A stretch of DNA of 14,328 nucleotides, from positions 1-14,328 of the forward strand of contig JAJYVI010000016.1 in NCBI GenBank assembly GCA_021792115.1, in the 5' to 3' direction. Of the stretch, positions 6,117 to 13,467 are shown piece after piece (within the stretch, counting starts at the first letter, position 1; every line of letters begins with the position of its first letter). Made by a program: the position numbers and the translations under genes. The notes beneath the pieces were generated by a model, which did not search any database, was not told where the DNA came from, and saw only the letters and a list, made by a program, of their open reading frames with translations. This stretch comes from Microcaldota archaeon. Lineage in GTDB: Archaea > Micrarchaeota > Micrarchaeia > Micrarchaeales > Micrarchaeaceae.

Positions 6117-7514
6117 CTATTTAAATAATTTAACCCTTACGGGCTTTTTTTCTTTGGATTCCCTTAAAAAGTAATATACAATAAACAGCAGTAATATTGA
6201 TATAATACTTACACTTAGTACATTTTTAGGAATTCCGAACATGAAAAGTAAGATCAAAGAAATAGCAATGAGAGTAAGATATGGATAATAAGGCATCTTG
6301 AATTCTCCATATATCTTTAGACGCCTAAAATGGATCAATGAAAAGCTTGATATGAGGTATGCAAATAATATGCCAAACATGCTTATTGAAGCTATTACAT
6401 ATATATTGCCTGCAAAGAGCATTACAATACCTATCACTGCGGATATTATTGTTCCATTTACTGCTACATCCTTTTGTTTGTTAAATGATCTTGCAATTTT
6501 TGGAAGCAGCTTGTCTGAACTGACTTGATACATAAGCCTAGATGAACGGATCAGCATTGCAAGTGTTGCAGAAACTGTTGCAATTAACGCTCCTATATCA
6601 ATAATATAGATAAGCCATGAAGGTGCAGATATATTTTTCAGAGCAAGTGAAATAGGATCAGCTGATACACCGTAAAACTTTGGAGGCATAAGAAGCAGCA
6701 TCGTAAATACGACCAAAATATAAATAATCATACTTAATATGACAGACATGAGTATTGCCTTTGCTGCATTCTTCGGACCGCCATCAACTTTTGATGTAAA
6801 GCTTGAGATTGTCTGAAATCCTGAATATGCAAATAGTATGATGACACTTGATGCGAATATTGCGCTGATTCCTGCACCATCATGTCCTGCAGTAAAATTT
6901 TGAATTGGAAATTTGCCTGACTTAAATATCAATAAAACTGCAAAAACTACAAAAATTGCAAGAGCTGCTATCTTTGCAACCACAAGCCATTTATCTATAT
7001 TTGCAGCTTTTTTAAGACCTGAAAGGTTTATTATAGCAAGAATAAATATAAGAATCATTGCAAATGCTATTGACCATATAGATGAAGAAATATTAAGCAT
7101 GCTTGAAAGATAGGAACCAAAACCTAATGCTATTGTAGATACTGCAGTAACAGAGCTAAAATAATAAAGAATCCCTGTCATAAATCCCAGCTCGCTTCCA
7201 AAAGCTTCATATGCAAATGAATATGCTGCGCCTTTTGCATTTGGCATTATAGATCCTAGTTCTCCTATCTCAAGCGCGAGTATTATTGCAAGTATGCCTA
7301 CTAGTATAAACGCAGCCAGAGCTGACCAGCCTGCAAGGTATATTGCAGTTCCACTTAATACAAAGATCCCAGACCCGATTATCGCGCCAAGGCTTACAGC
7401 AACAGCTGTCCAGAAACTGATTTTTTTATAGCTTTTATTATGGTTAATTTTACTGTTGCTATTATTACTTTCACTTCTAGGCGCATTGTTAGCATTAGCT
7501 TTATTATTAACCAT
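6117..7514 (-). CDS. APC-superfamily amino acid permease
   Basis: This protein of about 465 residues has roughly twelve hydrophobic segments between residues 32 and 455 and hydrophilic Asn/Ser-rich N- and Lys-rich C-termini. The first membrane segment carries AVSLGAIIGSGIFVLSG, the unwound GSGIF substrate-binding motif of the APC superfamily. LGELGSIMPNAKGAAYSFAYEAFG resembles the E-L-x-x-x-x-P-x-x-G-G motif, and FAYSGFQTISSFTSKV corresponds to segment 6. It is probably a proton-coupled importer of amino acids in the cytoplasmic membrane; the exact substrate cannot be read from sequence. Two adjacent ATGs (7517, 7514) are possible. The AAGGA ribosome binding site spaces better to 7514. A TATA-like AAAAATTTAA lies near 7543-7552. 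It appears to be monocistronic. Confidence 0.9.
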   Translation of the reverse strand: MVNNKANANNAPRSESNNSNSKINHNKSYKKISFWTAVAVSLGAIIGSGIFVLSGTAIYLAGWSALAAFILVGILAIILALEIGELGSIMPNAKGAAYSFAYEAFGSELGFMTGILYYFSSVTAVSTIALGFGSYLSSMLNISSSIWSIAFAMILIFILAIINLSGLKKAANIDKWLVVAKIAALAIFVVFAVLLIFKSGKFPIQNFTAGHDGAGISAIFASSVIILFAYSGFQTISSFTSKVDGGPKNAAKAILMSVILSMIIYILVVFTMLLLMPPKFYGVSADPISLALKNISAPSWLIYIIDIGALIATVSATLAMLIRSSRLMYQVSSDKLLPKIARSFNKQKDVAVNGTIISAVIGIVMLFAGNIYVIASISMFGILFAYLISSFSLIHFRRLKIYGEFKMPYYPYLTLIAISLILLFMFGIPKNVLSVSIISILLLFIVYYFLRESKEKKPVRVKLFK

Positions 7515-7603
7515 CATATCCTTCTTCTTAAATTTTACAGCAGTTAAATTTTTACAACCTTATTTTTTGGATTTAAATAATAATGTAACATCCTTCTATA
7601 AGC

Positions 7604-7618
7604 GAAGTAGTAGACTTC
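7604..7618 (-). terminator. Possible short hairpin after the Tes-like operon
   Basis: GAAGT and ACTTC form a 5-bp stem with a five-base loop, about 10 bases after the stop codon at 7628 on the reverse strand. A TTTTT run precedes rather than follows the stem, so the terminator reading is weak. Confidence 0.2.
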
Positions 7619-7627
7619 AAAAAGTGC

Positions 7628-7987
7628 TTATTTCTTTGAGCCATAAGGTGGATGGTACCTGACCTGCTTTGGGCTGAATGCGTATGAATAAAATTCCTTG
7701 TAATAATCATAATCCTGCTCTGATATCTTTGCGTTTTTTGTTTTAATTCCCTCTTTTTCTAAGAACTCTTTTAGCTCATTGAGGTCTGTCTTCTTTTTCT
7801 CATTGTCTGCAGACTTTGGATTGTAAATAATCGTAATCAATGCTTTGGTATACTCGACTTTTGCTTTTATCACTGGGTCTAATTTTAACAGGTTGTACTG
7901 CAGTCTTGCGCTATGCTGCGCATCGATAAGGTCATTTTTGTCGACTTCGAACTTTACTTTCTTAATAATCTTGTAAGGTACACTCAT
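7628..7987 (-). CDS. HMA-like ferredoxin-fold small protein, partner of the radical SAM gene
   Basis: This 119-residue soluble protein has a probable order of strand-helix-strand-strand-helix-strand: VKFEVD (11-16), DLIDAQHSARLQYNLLKL (19-36), IKAKVEYT (40-47), ALITIIYNP (49-57), LNELKEFLEKEGI (69-81), then a short strand. This is the layout of heavy-metal-associated domains, but the metal-binding CxxC loop is absent; AQHSA stands at the equivalent helix. The C-terminal 35 residues are Tyr-rich and end RYHPPYGSKK. Its ATG follows the TGA of the radical SAM gene with no gap (TGAATG), so the two are almost certainly translated from one message. I infer an accessory role for that enzyme. The fold call is by eye and unverified. 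Confidence 0.7.
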   Translation of the reverse strand: MSVPYKIIKKVKFEVDKNDLIDAQHSARLQYNLLKLDPVIKAKVEYTKALITIIYNPKSADNEKKKTDLNELKEFLEKEGIKTKNAKISEQDYDYYKEFYSYAFSPKQVRYHPPYGSKK

Positions 7988-9730
7988 TCAATCAGCCTTT
8001 TTGAAATAGTCTGTAAGGTTTCCATAGGTCTCTGCATATTCCTTCCTAGCCTCGAGATCTTTGACATTCCTTATATATTTGTCTTTTGAATATGTCCAGT
8101 CCTTGTGGCTTGCCATCCATTCTTTCTCAGGTATGCTGTACTGATTCTGTATCTTGTCCCTGTATATTTCAGGAAGCACGTTGAATGTGCAGAACGGAAG
8201 CACTTCTCCATCAGGCATTGCATAGTGTATGTCGCACTTCTCGACTCTGTGTATATCATAGGTATACTCATCCTGGAAGTGCATTATGCCCAGAAACAGG
8301 GTCTTCATCTGCAGCTTTGCAAGCGAGTTGAATGTGCGCTTTGCAAAAACAGATGTAAGCAAGCTCAGCGCATTGACTGACTTTGGCTGCTTTGCAGTGT
8401 CTATAAAGCTTGGAAGCTTGAGGATATACTTCATCGCAATGGCTTTTCTTATGAGCCTAGGTTTTCCATCCATCTCACTGTATCCTTGCCTAAAGTGCTC
8501 GACAAGTCCCTCGACATCGATGAATCTAGTTATGGGAATCACTTTATTGCCACTGTCCAGGAACAGGTATGTGCCTGTACCGCATGCAAAGTGTATTGAA
8601 AGGTCGTATTTGTATGCCCCGCTGGCTGCCTCTAGGAACTTTGTTATGTCGCCTATGCAAGGGACAGAGAACCAATCCTCTTTTGATATGGCGCCATTCG
8701 TCTGCTCCTCTATCTTCTTTATAGTCCCTGGGATTGTTATCCTCTGGGTCTGCCTCTGCCTCTTTGGCATCCTGCCGACTAGGGAGACTGGCTGGAAGTT
8801 GACAGCCCGGACTATGTCTATGTTATTGAGCCCAAAGTTGACCATCTGGCCAAGCTCATTGTCGTTTATTGACTTTATCACTGTCGGAACCAGGACAACG
8901 CCGATCCCTGCCTTTCTAGCAGCCTTGAGAGTAAGGGGCACTTCCCAGTGGTTCTTGGGGTTTGCTCTTTTAGACACTCCATCAAAGCTCATATAAAGCG
9001 TGCTGACTCCTGCCTTGCGCAGATCTTCGGCAAGCTTAGGGTTGAAGCCAAGGTTTATGCCTGTGGTATTGAGCTGAATCTGGTCAAAGCCCCTCTTCTT
9101 TGCAAGCGCGACTATTTCCACAATTTTCGGGTGCATTGTCGGCTCTCCTCCTGTCAACTGGAGCGCATTTGCTGGAATCGGCTTCTGGCTGCGCAGGTTC
9201 AGAAATAATTTATCTAGCTCCTCTATACTAGGCTCGTATATTGGTTCACCTGACTTTGCATAGAAGAAGCAGTACCAGCATGAAAGATGGCACCTGTTGG
9301 TCACGACCACATTCGCCAGGCCTGTATGGGATTTGTGCCTTTCGCACATTCCACAGTCGAATGGACAGTTCTCTCCCTTATTTAGGTAGTTTGGATTGTC
9401 TATGCCTCTTCCATTGTAATTATATTTCTTCATCTTCATGTATAGATTGTAGTCCTCCCAGTACTTCTCGATGAACATGCCGTGCTCAGGGCAGTCTTTT
9501 CTTATCATGACATTGTCTCCATCCTTGTAAAGTACGCCCTTGATAATTAGCTTGCATTCAGGGCATATGGTCATTGTTGTATCGACTTCAGGCATTGCCT
9601 CTAGCTCTTTCTTGGTTCTTGAATAATATTTCAGGCCATCGTCGTTCTCTTTTATCTCGGTCGGTTTGCTGTCATTTACTCCGCTGATGCTATTATTTAT
9701 GATATTTTCATTAGTTTTTCTGCCTGTCAT
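7988..9730 (-). CDS. Radical SAM protein of the tetraether-lipid synthase (Tes) type
   Basis: This 580-residue protein matches the archaeal COG1964 family that includes MJ0619 and the tetraether synthase Tes. Tes couples lipid tails to make GDGT membrane lipids using several iron-sulfur clusters. Visible in order are a disordered N-terminus (1-45), a rubredoxin-like site CPEC (56-59) with CPEHG (80-84), CPFDCGMC (122-129), the radical SAM CHLSCWYC cluster (147-154), GGEP (194-197), and C-terminal cysteines 358, 383, 499 and 514 (CDIHYAMPDG, FCTFNV). All expected cysteine groups are present. ATG 9730 has only a weak GCGAT site upstream. The gene is visibly GC-richer (about 40-55% in sampled 60-base lines) than its partner at 7628 (about 30%). 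The alternative role once proposed for the family is pterin methylation. Confidence 0.85.
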   Translation of the reverse strand: MTGRKTNENIINNSISGVNDSKPTEIKENDDGLKYYSRTKKELEAMPEVDTTMTICPECKLIIKGVLYKDGDNVMIRKDCPEHGMFIEKYWEDYNLYMKMKKYNYNGRGIDNPNYLNKGENCPFDCGMCERHKSHTGLANVVVTNRCHLSCWYCFFYAKSGEPIYEPSIEELDKLFLNLRSQKPIPANALQLTGGEPTMHPKIVEIVALAKKRGFDQIQLNTTGINLGFNPKLAEDLRKAGVSTLYMSFDGVSKRANPKNHWEVPLTLKAARKAGIGVVLVPTVIKSINDNELGQMVNFGLNNIDIVRAVNFQPVSLVGRMPKRQRQTQRITIPGTIKKIEEQTNGAISKEDWFSVPCIGDITKFLEAASGAYKYDLSIHFACGTGTYLFLDSGNKVIPITRFIDVEGLVEHFRQGYSEMDGKPRLIRKAIAMKYILKLPSFIDTAKQPKSVNALSLLTSVFAKRTFNSLAKLQMKTLFLGIMHFQDEYTYDIHRVEKCDIHYAMPDGEVLPFCTFNVLPEIYRDKIQNQYSIPEKEWMASHKDWTYSKDKYIRNVKDLEARKEYAETYGNLTDYFKKAD

Positions 9731-10038
9731 TTTATCGCTTTTTTGGCTTTTTTAGATTTTAGCTTTTTAGCTCTTTTATTAGAATTTTATGATGCTTTAG
9801 CATTTTTATGTAACTATTTGCTTTTATTTTTTACTTGATTATTTTTACTTGACTAGAGTTAAACAATAGAAATTTTGCATTTATTTTTACCCTCTACAAC
9901 CATATTAGCCAAAGCTACAATGGCAATATACACTAAAATAGGAAAATTAAATATATTTAAATGTTTTGCAGAAAAGGATTTACTTTTTTGCAGATTTTGC
10001 ATTATTCCCTCGGCTTGCTTTTGAAAATTATTATAGCC
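9731..10038. other. 308-bp intergenic region between presenilin homologue and Tes-like gene
   Basis: No convincing gene is present. Next to the Tes start, 9739-9777 holds five T-tracts separated by short AGC/GGC/AGA spacers, so the mRNA leader would be an A-rich repeat of AAAAGC units. ATGCT-TT-AGCAT (9792-9803) can form a short stem followed by TTTTT on the plus strand. A 14-bp palindrome TTAAATATATTTAA lies at 9947-9960 just before an ATG opening a 32-codon plus-strand frame. That frame has no ribosome binding site, so I do not call it. Confidence 0.4.
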
Positions 10039-11049
10039 TTAAAGAATAAGTGTGCTTAAATGCAATAAGTAATATGCACCAATACCTATGCTGATCCCAA
10101 ACAATAGGGGAGGTATTGCAGGTAGTGCCCTTTTGTATTTCTTAAGTATTAGCATTGTCAGCACAAGCCCGAATATTGCGCCGAAAATAATAAAAAAACT
10201 TAGCTTTATATTGGGGAAAGCTGAAACTGCAACCATTAATGGCATTACTAAGTCACCTGTTCCAAGTTCCACTCTTGCAATGACAGGCACCATTCCTTTT
10301 CCTGCCAGAGCTTCTATATGCCTTGCTTCATGGGCATGCTGCTTGGCAAAGAGCTTTTTTTCTTTGCTGTACTCCTTAAGCTCATTACTTGAAAAATCTG
10401 ATTTGCTTACTGCCTCTACTTCATTAACACCTATAAGAAAAGCAAGATTTTTCTCTGATACTGCCTTTGCCATTGTTATCATATGTTTTGTTATAAAAAC
10501 AGCAATAAAATCATAGACAGCAAGAAATGCCATAAATATAAATGCGAAATAAAAAGGTAGGCTTATGCCGAGCAAAGTACCGACCCCTGCGCTTGCAAGG
10601 ATTGCTGCAGAATTCCTAAGTTTCTGCCACTTGTTCTTTGCAATTATAAGGGCAACAGAAAGCAGTGCTGCAATCACTACACTTGTAGTTACACTGTTCC
10701 CAAAAATACTAAAAAGTGGTGCATTTGTTACAAGTCTGCTTATGACCCAGAATATGAAAAATGTTGATATAAATAATATATATGCCTCAATAAAATAAAA
10801 GAATTTTCCTGAACTAGAATGTCTTGAAAATAGTATTAGTATAAATGAGAAAACAACAATCATGCCTATGTAAAACAGCACATCTGCAATTGTTACGCCT
10901 ATAGAAGTTGGAGAGGAGAGCGCAGATGATACAATGGAGATCGGAACTGTATTGTAAAACAGGACCGCCACAGTAAGGCCTAGAAATTGCACTATCATGA
11001 AAAGAATAAGAATCTGCACAAGTTGCCTGTATTCAATAACTCTTTTCAA
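10039..11049 (-). CDS. Presenilin-like GxGD intramembrane aspartyl protease
   Basis: This 336-residue protein has nine probable membrane segments. It carries the three signatures of presenilin/signal-peptide-peptidase-like archaeal proteases (family A22, COG3389). The YD motif is in FLAVYDFIAVF (Tyr179, Asp180). The GxGD motif is in LGTGDLVMP (263-269, Asp266). The PAL-like motif is ALPAIPPLLFG (309-318). The two aspartates cleave helices inside the membrane. The hydrophilic loop between them (about 195-250, rich in Glu, Lys and His) is typical. The start is TTG 11049, with GAGCGAT upstream and a TATA-like CAAATATAAA near 11067-11076. It follows deoxyhypusine synthase by 49 bp on the same strand and may be co-transcribed or have its own promoter. 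Substrates are unknown; removal of leftover signal peptides is the usual suggestion. Confidence 0.9.
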   Translation of the reverse strand: MKRVIEYRQLVQILILFMIVQFLGLTVAVLFYNTVPISIVSSALSSPTSIGVTIADVLFYIGMIVVFSFILILFSRHSSSGKFFYFIEAYILFISTFFIFWVISRLVTNAPLFSIFGNSVTTSVVIAALLSVALIIAKNKWQKLRNSAAILASAGVGTLLGISLPFYFAFIFMAFLAVYDFIAVFITKHMITMAKAVSEKNLAFLIGVNEVEAVSKSDFSSNELKEYSKEKKLFAKQHAHEARHIEALAGKGMVPVIARVELGTGDLVMPLMVAVSAFPNIKLSFFIIFGAIFGLVLTMLILKKYKRALPAIPPLLFGISIGIGAYYLLHLSTLIL

Positions 11050-11098
11050 TCAATCGCTCTGCTTTTTTTATATTTGAAAATAAAAAATACGCTTAAAT

Positions 11099-12043
11099 TC
11101 ACACTAAGTTCAATGCAGAAAACATTATAGGGAGTATTATTGTCGCATCCCCGTCAATTGTTGTATATTTTGCCTGCTCCTTTATCTTACCCCATGAGAC
11201 AGCCTCTGTAAGCCTTGCGCCTGAAAGGCTTCCGTCATACTGAGTTGCAGTAGTAACATATACAGCGTAATCGAGCCCTTTCTTGAACTGATTCCACCAT
11301 ATTACATGATGCTTGCTTATACCGCCCCCAATCATCAGTGCACCTGTCTTCTTATTATCAAATATTATATTGCTGAGAATAAGCTCGTCTCTAAGCAGGT
11401 TGAGCTTAAAATCATGGTCCTGAGAGAATAATGCAAGCTGAGTGCCAAAGGCGCCGTCAAGAATTCCTGGATTGAAAATAGGGACTTTGTGCAGGTATGC
11501 CTGTCTTAGTATTGAATTTTCATCTTTTATATACTTCCCAAACTCCATTGTCAGCTCAGATGCAGAGTACTCCTTTTTATAATCCTTAGAGCTATAAATC
11601 TCGCCCATTATATCTGTAAATGCATCCTCAACTTTAATTCCATATTCCTTGCTTTCTATGAACACATTGCCAAGCCTATAGATATTAAGTTTGTGCAGCA
11701 TCTTGTCATCTGCATTGAATGAGCCTACTTTATATTTTCCACCAAAAGACCTTGCGATGTCATGATCTAGCGTGCCACCAGTGGTTATTATTGCATCAAA
11801 GTACTTTACAGAGTTAGCAATTACGCCTCTCAGACCTGTTGAAATTATATCTGCAGGGAATGAAAGAAAGTTGTAGCAGTCTTTGTCTCCAATCATACTA
11901 CGCATTATGTCTATGCCGTTTACCATGTGCTGACCAGAAAATCCGCCCATGTACTTCATAGACTCTATAAGTTCTGATACTTTCATATCTTTCTTTAATT
12001 TTATATCATTAACATTTCTGCTTAATAATTGTTTTTTGTCCAT
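11099..12043 (-). CDS. dys: Deoxyhypusine synthase
   Basis: This enzyme transfers the aminobutyl group of spermidine, via NAD, to a lysine of translation factor aIF5A, the first step of hypusine formation. The protein is 314 residues, the usual archaeal length, and is expected to be a cytosolic tetramer. Diagnostic segments are FPADIISTGLRGVI (62-75), DAIITTGGTLDHDIAR (83-98) with NAD contacts, GSFNADD (107-113), NPGILDGAFGTQ (191-202), the catalytic lysine segment IGGGISKHHVIWWNQ (Lys244), YDGSLSGARLTEAVSWGKI (269-287) and DGDATIILP (297-305). ATG 12043 has GTGGT just upstream. The aIF5A substrate gene is not in the window. The presenilin homologue lies 49 bp downstream. Confidence 0.96.
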   Translation of the reverse strand: MDKKQLLSRNVNDIKLKKDMKVSELIESMKYMGGFSGQHMVNGIDIMRSMIGDKDCYNFLSFPADIISTGLRGVIANSVKYFDAIITTGGTLDHDIARSFGGKYKVGSFNADDKMLHKLNIYRLGNVFIESKEYGIKVEDAFTDIMGEIYSSKDYKKEYSASELTMEFGKYIKDENSILRQAYLHKVPIFNPGILDGAFGTQLALFSQDHDFKLNLLRDELILSNIIFDNKKTGALMIGGGISKHHVIWWNQFKKGLDYAVYVTTATQYDGSLSGARLTEAVSWGKIKEQAKYTTIDGDATIILPIMFSALNLV

Positions 12044-12239
12044 TTTACCACTTATATTTATTATTTATATTATTTAAAAAAAGTTTACTTAATTAGCTAT
12101 TTTAAAGCTTATATTATTTTGCTTTTTATCATTATCTACGTGTGCTATTTTTGATGCGCTTATTTTTCTCTATATAATTACTTTTATATTTGACCTTAAC
12201 TTAGTTATTTGGCTATTTAGCTGGCCAGATGCCATTATT

Positions 12240-12518
12240 TTATTTACTACTTTTGCCACCATGGATTTCATTTTTTAGCTTTATTGCGAGAATTGGGAAA
12301 AGCAGCACCACAGATACTGCATTTGTAAGCAGCAGAGGGTATGAATGTATGATAATTGCATATACTATCCATAATATTTCTGCTATAGTCAGAATTAATG
12401 AAAAAAGGAGTGAAATATCTTTTGTTGATTTGGACCTGATTGTCTTTATACTTTGAGGCAAATATGCAAATATTATCAAGATTCCTGCAGTATACCCTAA
12501 TATTGTTGTAAAATACAT
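12240..12518 (-). CDS. SemiSWEET / PQ-loop family transporter
   Basis: This 92-residue protein has three hydrophobic helices (about residues 4-22, 34-57 and 62-82), the single triple-helix bundle of SemiSWEETs, which dimerise to form a sugar-transport path. The first helix ends in IFAYLPQSIKTIRSKSTKDIS, with the PQ motif and the following K-x-T/S-x-x-I/L-S segment typical of the MtN3/PQ-loop superfamily. The C-terminus is short and basic (KLKNEIHGGKSSK). The length fits the family. ATG 12518 has GTGA six bases upstream. A TATA-like AAAATATAATG near 12554-12564 would leave that site inside the leader. The substrate is not determined; related PQ-loop proteins also move amino acids. It stands alone, 196 bp from the dys gene, with a long AT-rich upstream region. 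Confidence 0.88.
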   Translation of the reverse strand: MYFTTILGYTAGILIIFAYLPQSIKTIRSKSTKDISLLFSLILTIAEILWIVYAIIIHSYPLLLTNAVSVVLLFPILAIKLKNEIHGGKSSK

Positions 12519-12648
12519 AGTAATTCACTATATAATAAATTTATCATTTATAACATTATATTTTATTGTAATATGAAGCAGACCAACATTCTTCTCATAA
12601 AAGTTCTTATAAAAAACAAAATTATATAGAAGAATAGGATTAAACTTA

Positions 12649-12686
12649 TTAGTGCATTAGTAGATTAGATTAGTACATTAGTGCAT
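12649..12686 (+). repeat. TTAGTGCAT direct-repeat cluster
   Basis: The nonamer TTAGTRCAT occurs at 12649-12657, 12670-12678 and 12678-12686; the middle copy has A in place of G. The first two are part of a longer match, TTAGTGCATTAG versus TTAGTACATTAG. The core ATTAGTGC also appears inverted at 12747-12754. The arrangement suggests binding sites for a regulator, about 130-170 bp before the SemiSWEET start. Confidence 0.5.
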
Positions 12687-12707
12687 AAAATATTTACAAT
12701 AACTTGA

Positions 12708-12751
12708 TAGTGCTAGAAATGCTTTTAGATTATAATATTATTATAGCACTA
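12708..12751. repeat. Perfect 8-bp inverted repeat TAGTGCTA / TAGCACTA
   Basis: TAGTGCTA at 12708-12715 and its exact reverse complement at 12744-12751 are separated by 28 AT-rich bases. It could be a stem-loop in an RNA or a pair of operator half-sites. The AGTGC core links it to the neighbouring direct repeats. Confidence 0.45.
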
Positions 12752-12820
12752 ATATAGTTTTATGCAGTTTAACAAAATGAGCAGGAAATCCTATGTGCTT
12801 TAGTGGTTGGATAAAGTCAT

Positions 12821-13090
12821 TTAATCAAGCTGTGTAACAAACCATCTTCCGGTATTTGTTAATTTTGCTGTTGGCTGCACCTGATTCTTAACAATTTTGA
12901 TATTAAATGAAACCATGCCTGTGGCTGCATAGCGATTTAGAATTTTAAAGTCAAGTTCATTATCAATAATGTTCTCTCTTTTATATTTTTTTAATATCTG
13001 TTTTGCAGTAGGCGTACTACCTGCCTCAGTTCTTCTAAATTTTATAATATTTAATGCAAAGCCGCATAATTTTTTATTTATTTCATTCAC
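12821..13090 (-). CDS. Small basic hypothetical protein, possible winged-helix fold
   Basis: This 89-residue basic protein of no recognised family is mostly helical in its first half (KKLCGFALNIIKFRR, then TAKQILKKYKRENII). A beta-like segment follows (MVSFNIKIVKNQVQPTAKLT) and it ends in NTGRWFVTQLD. Helix followed by a two-strand wing and a closing strand would suit a small winged-helix domain, and the -LTNTGRWFV- ending recalls the last strand of such regulators, but this is a guess. The start is GTG 13090, the only suitable start codon before residue 59. It follows the lipoprotein gene by 28 bp on the same strand and is probably the last gene of the chemoreceptor operon. Confidence 0.55.
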   Translation of the reverse strand: MNEINKKLCGFALNIIKFRRTEAGSTPTAKQILKKYKRENIIDNELDFKILNRYAATGMVSFNIKIVKNQVQPTAKLTNTGRWFVTQLD

Positions 13091-13118
13091 TTTATCATTT
13101 TTTACTTTATTTTAATTT

Positions 13119-13457
13119 TTATTCTAGTTTTTGTTTTTCATTGCACTTTTTCAAGGAGTATATTTTTAACAAATTGTTCGCAGTTATTTCATGATTTATA
13201 GATATAAGATTATCCCCTACATCTAGAGGATATGATCTCTCTCCCCTTCTCATTTCAAAAAGTGCTGCTTTTTTTAATGAAGTACAAGATGACAAGAATG
13301 GGTTTTTTTCTACTTTTTCTATTTTAGACTCTGTTATACCAATGCTTTTTGCTGTATGTTTAGGAGCATCATTGCTGCTACAACCGCCAGATATTACAAC
13401 AACACCTAAAATAGACGCACCAATTAATGTATTACGAATAAATTTTTTTGTTTCCAT
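13119..13457 (-). CDS. Small putative lipoprotein
   Basis: This 112-residue protein begins METKKFIRNT, followed by the hydrophobic stretch LIGASILGVVVISGGC and then SSNDAP. This is a lipoprotein signal peptide with the acylated cysteine at position 26; the residue at -3 is Ser rather than the usual Leu/Val, so the lipobox is imperfect. The mature part is charged, with two further cysteines (58 and 105) that could form a disulfide outside the cell, and the segment RRGERSYPLDVGDNLISI. No family is recognised. ATG 13457 has a perfect GTGAT ribosome binding site at 13461-13465. It starts 10 bp after the stop of the chemoreceptor gene, so co-expression is likely. It could be an extracytoplasmic partner of that receptor. 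Confidence 0.7.
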   Translation of the reverse strand: METKKFIRNTLIGASILGVVVISGGCSSNDAPKHTAKSIGITESKIEKVEKNPFLSSCTSLKKAALFEMRRGERSYPLDVGDNLISINHEITANNLLKIYSLKKCNEKQKLE

Positions 13458-13460
13458 GTT

Positions 13461-13465
13461 ATCAC
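13461..13465 (-). promoter_or_regulatory. Ribosome binding site GTGAT of the lipoprotein gene
   Basis: GTGAT is complementary to the archaeal 16S rRNA tail, with a three-base spacer to ATG 13457. It lies in the 10-bp gap after the chemoreceptor stop codon, which implies translation from a shared message. Confidence 0.6.
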
Positions 13466-13467
13466 AC

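Larger units (their letters stand above)
12519..12820. other. 302-bp intergenic region upstream of the SemiSWEET gene
   Basis: I find no credible gene. The only plus-strand frames starting with ATG are 18 codons or shorter. The region carries the SemiSWEET promoter near 12554, a cluster of TTAGTGCAT repeats (12649-12686) and an 8-bp inverted repeat (12708-12751), listed separately. The rest is plain AT-rich sequence. Confidence 0.5.

Noticed and set aside
8286..8996. Long open plus-strand frame (236 codons) and others at 8105-9474
   Set aside because: They are antisense to the Tes-like gene, which has all expected cysteine motifs. The opposite frames are open because of the gene's composition and match no known protein.
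9961..10058. 32-codon plus-strand frame after a TATA-like palindrome
   Set aside because: Too short, no ribosome binding site, no recognisable product; kept only as a low-interest finding.
10088..10798. Plus-strand frames of 142 and 77 codons
   Set aside because: They are antisense to the presenilin homologue, whose YD, GxGD and PAL-like motifs are intact.
12229..12528. Alternative frames on both strands over the SemiSWEET gene
   Set aside because: The SemiSWEET frame has three helices, the PQ motif and a proper ribosome binding site; the others have none of these.
12573..12629. 18-codon plus-strand frame starting with ATG
   Set aside because: Too short and without start signals; chance occurrence in AT-rich DNA is likely.
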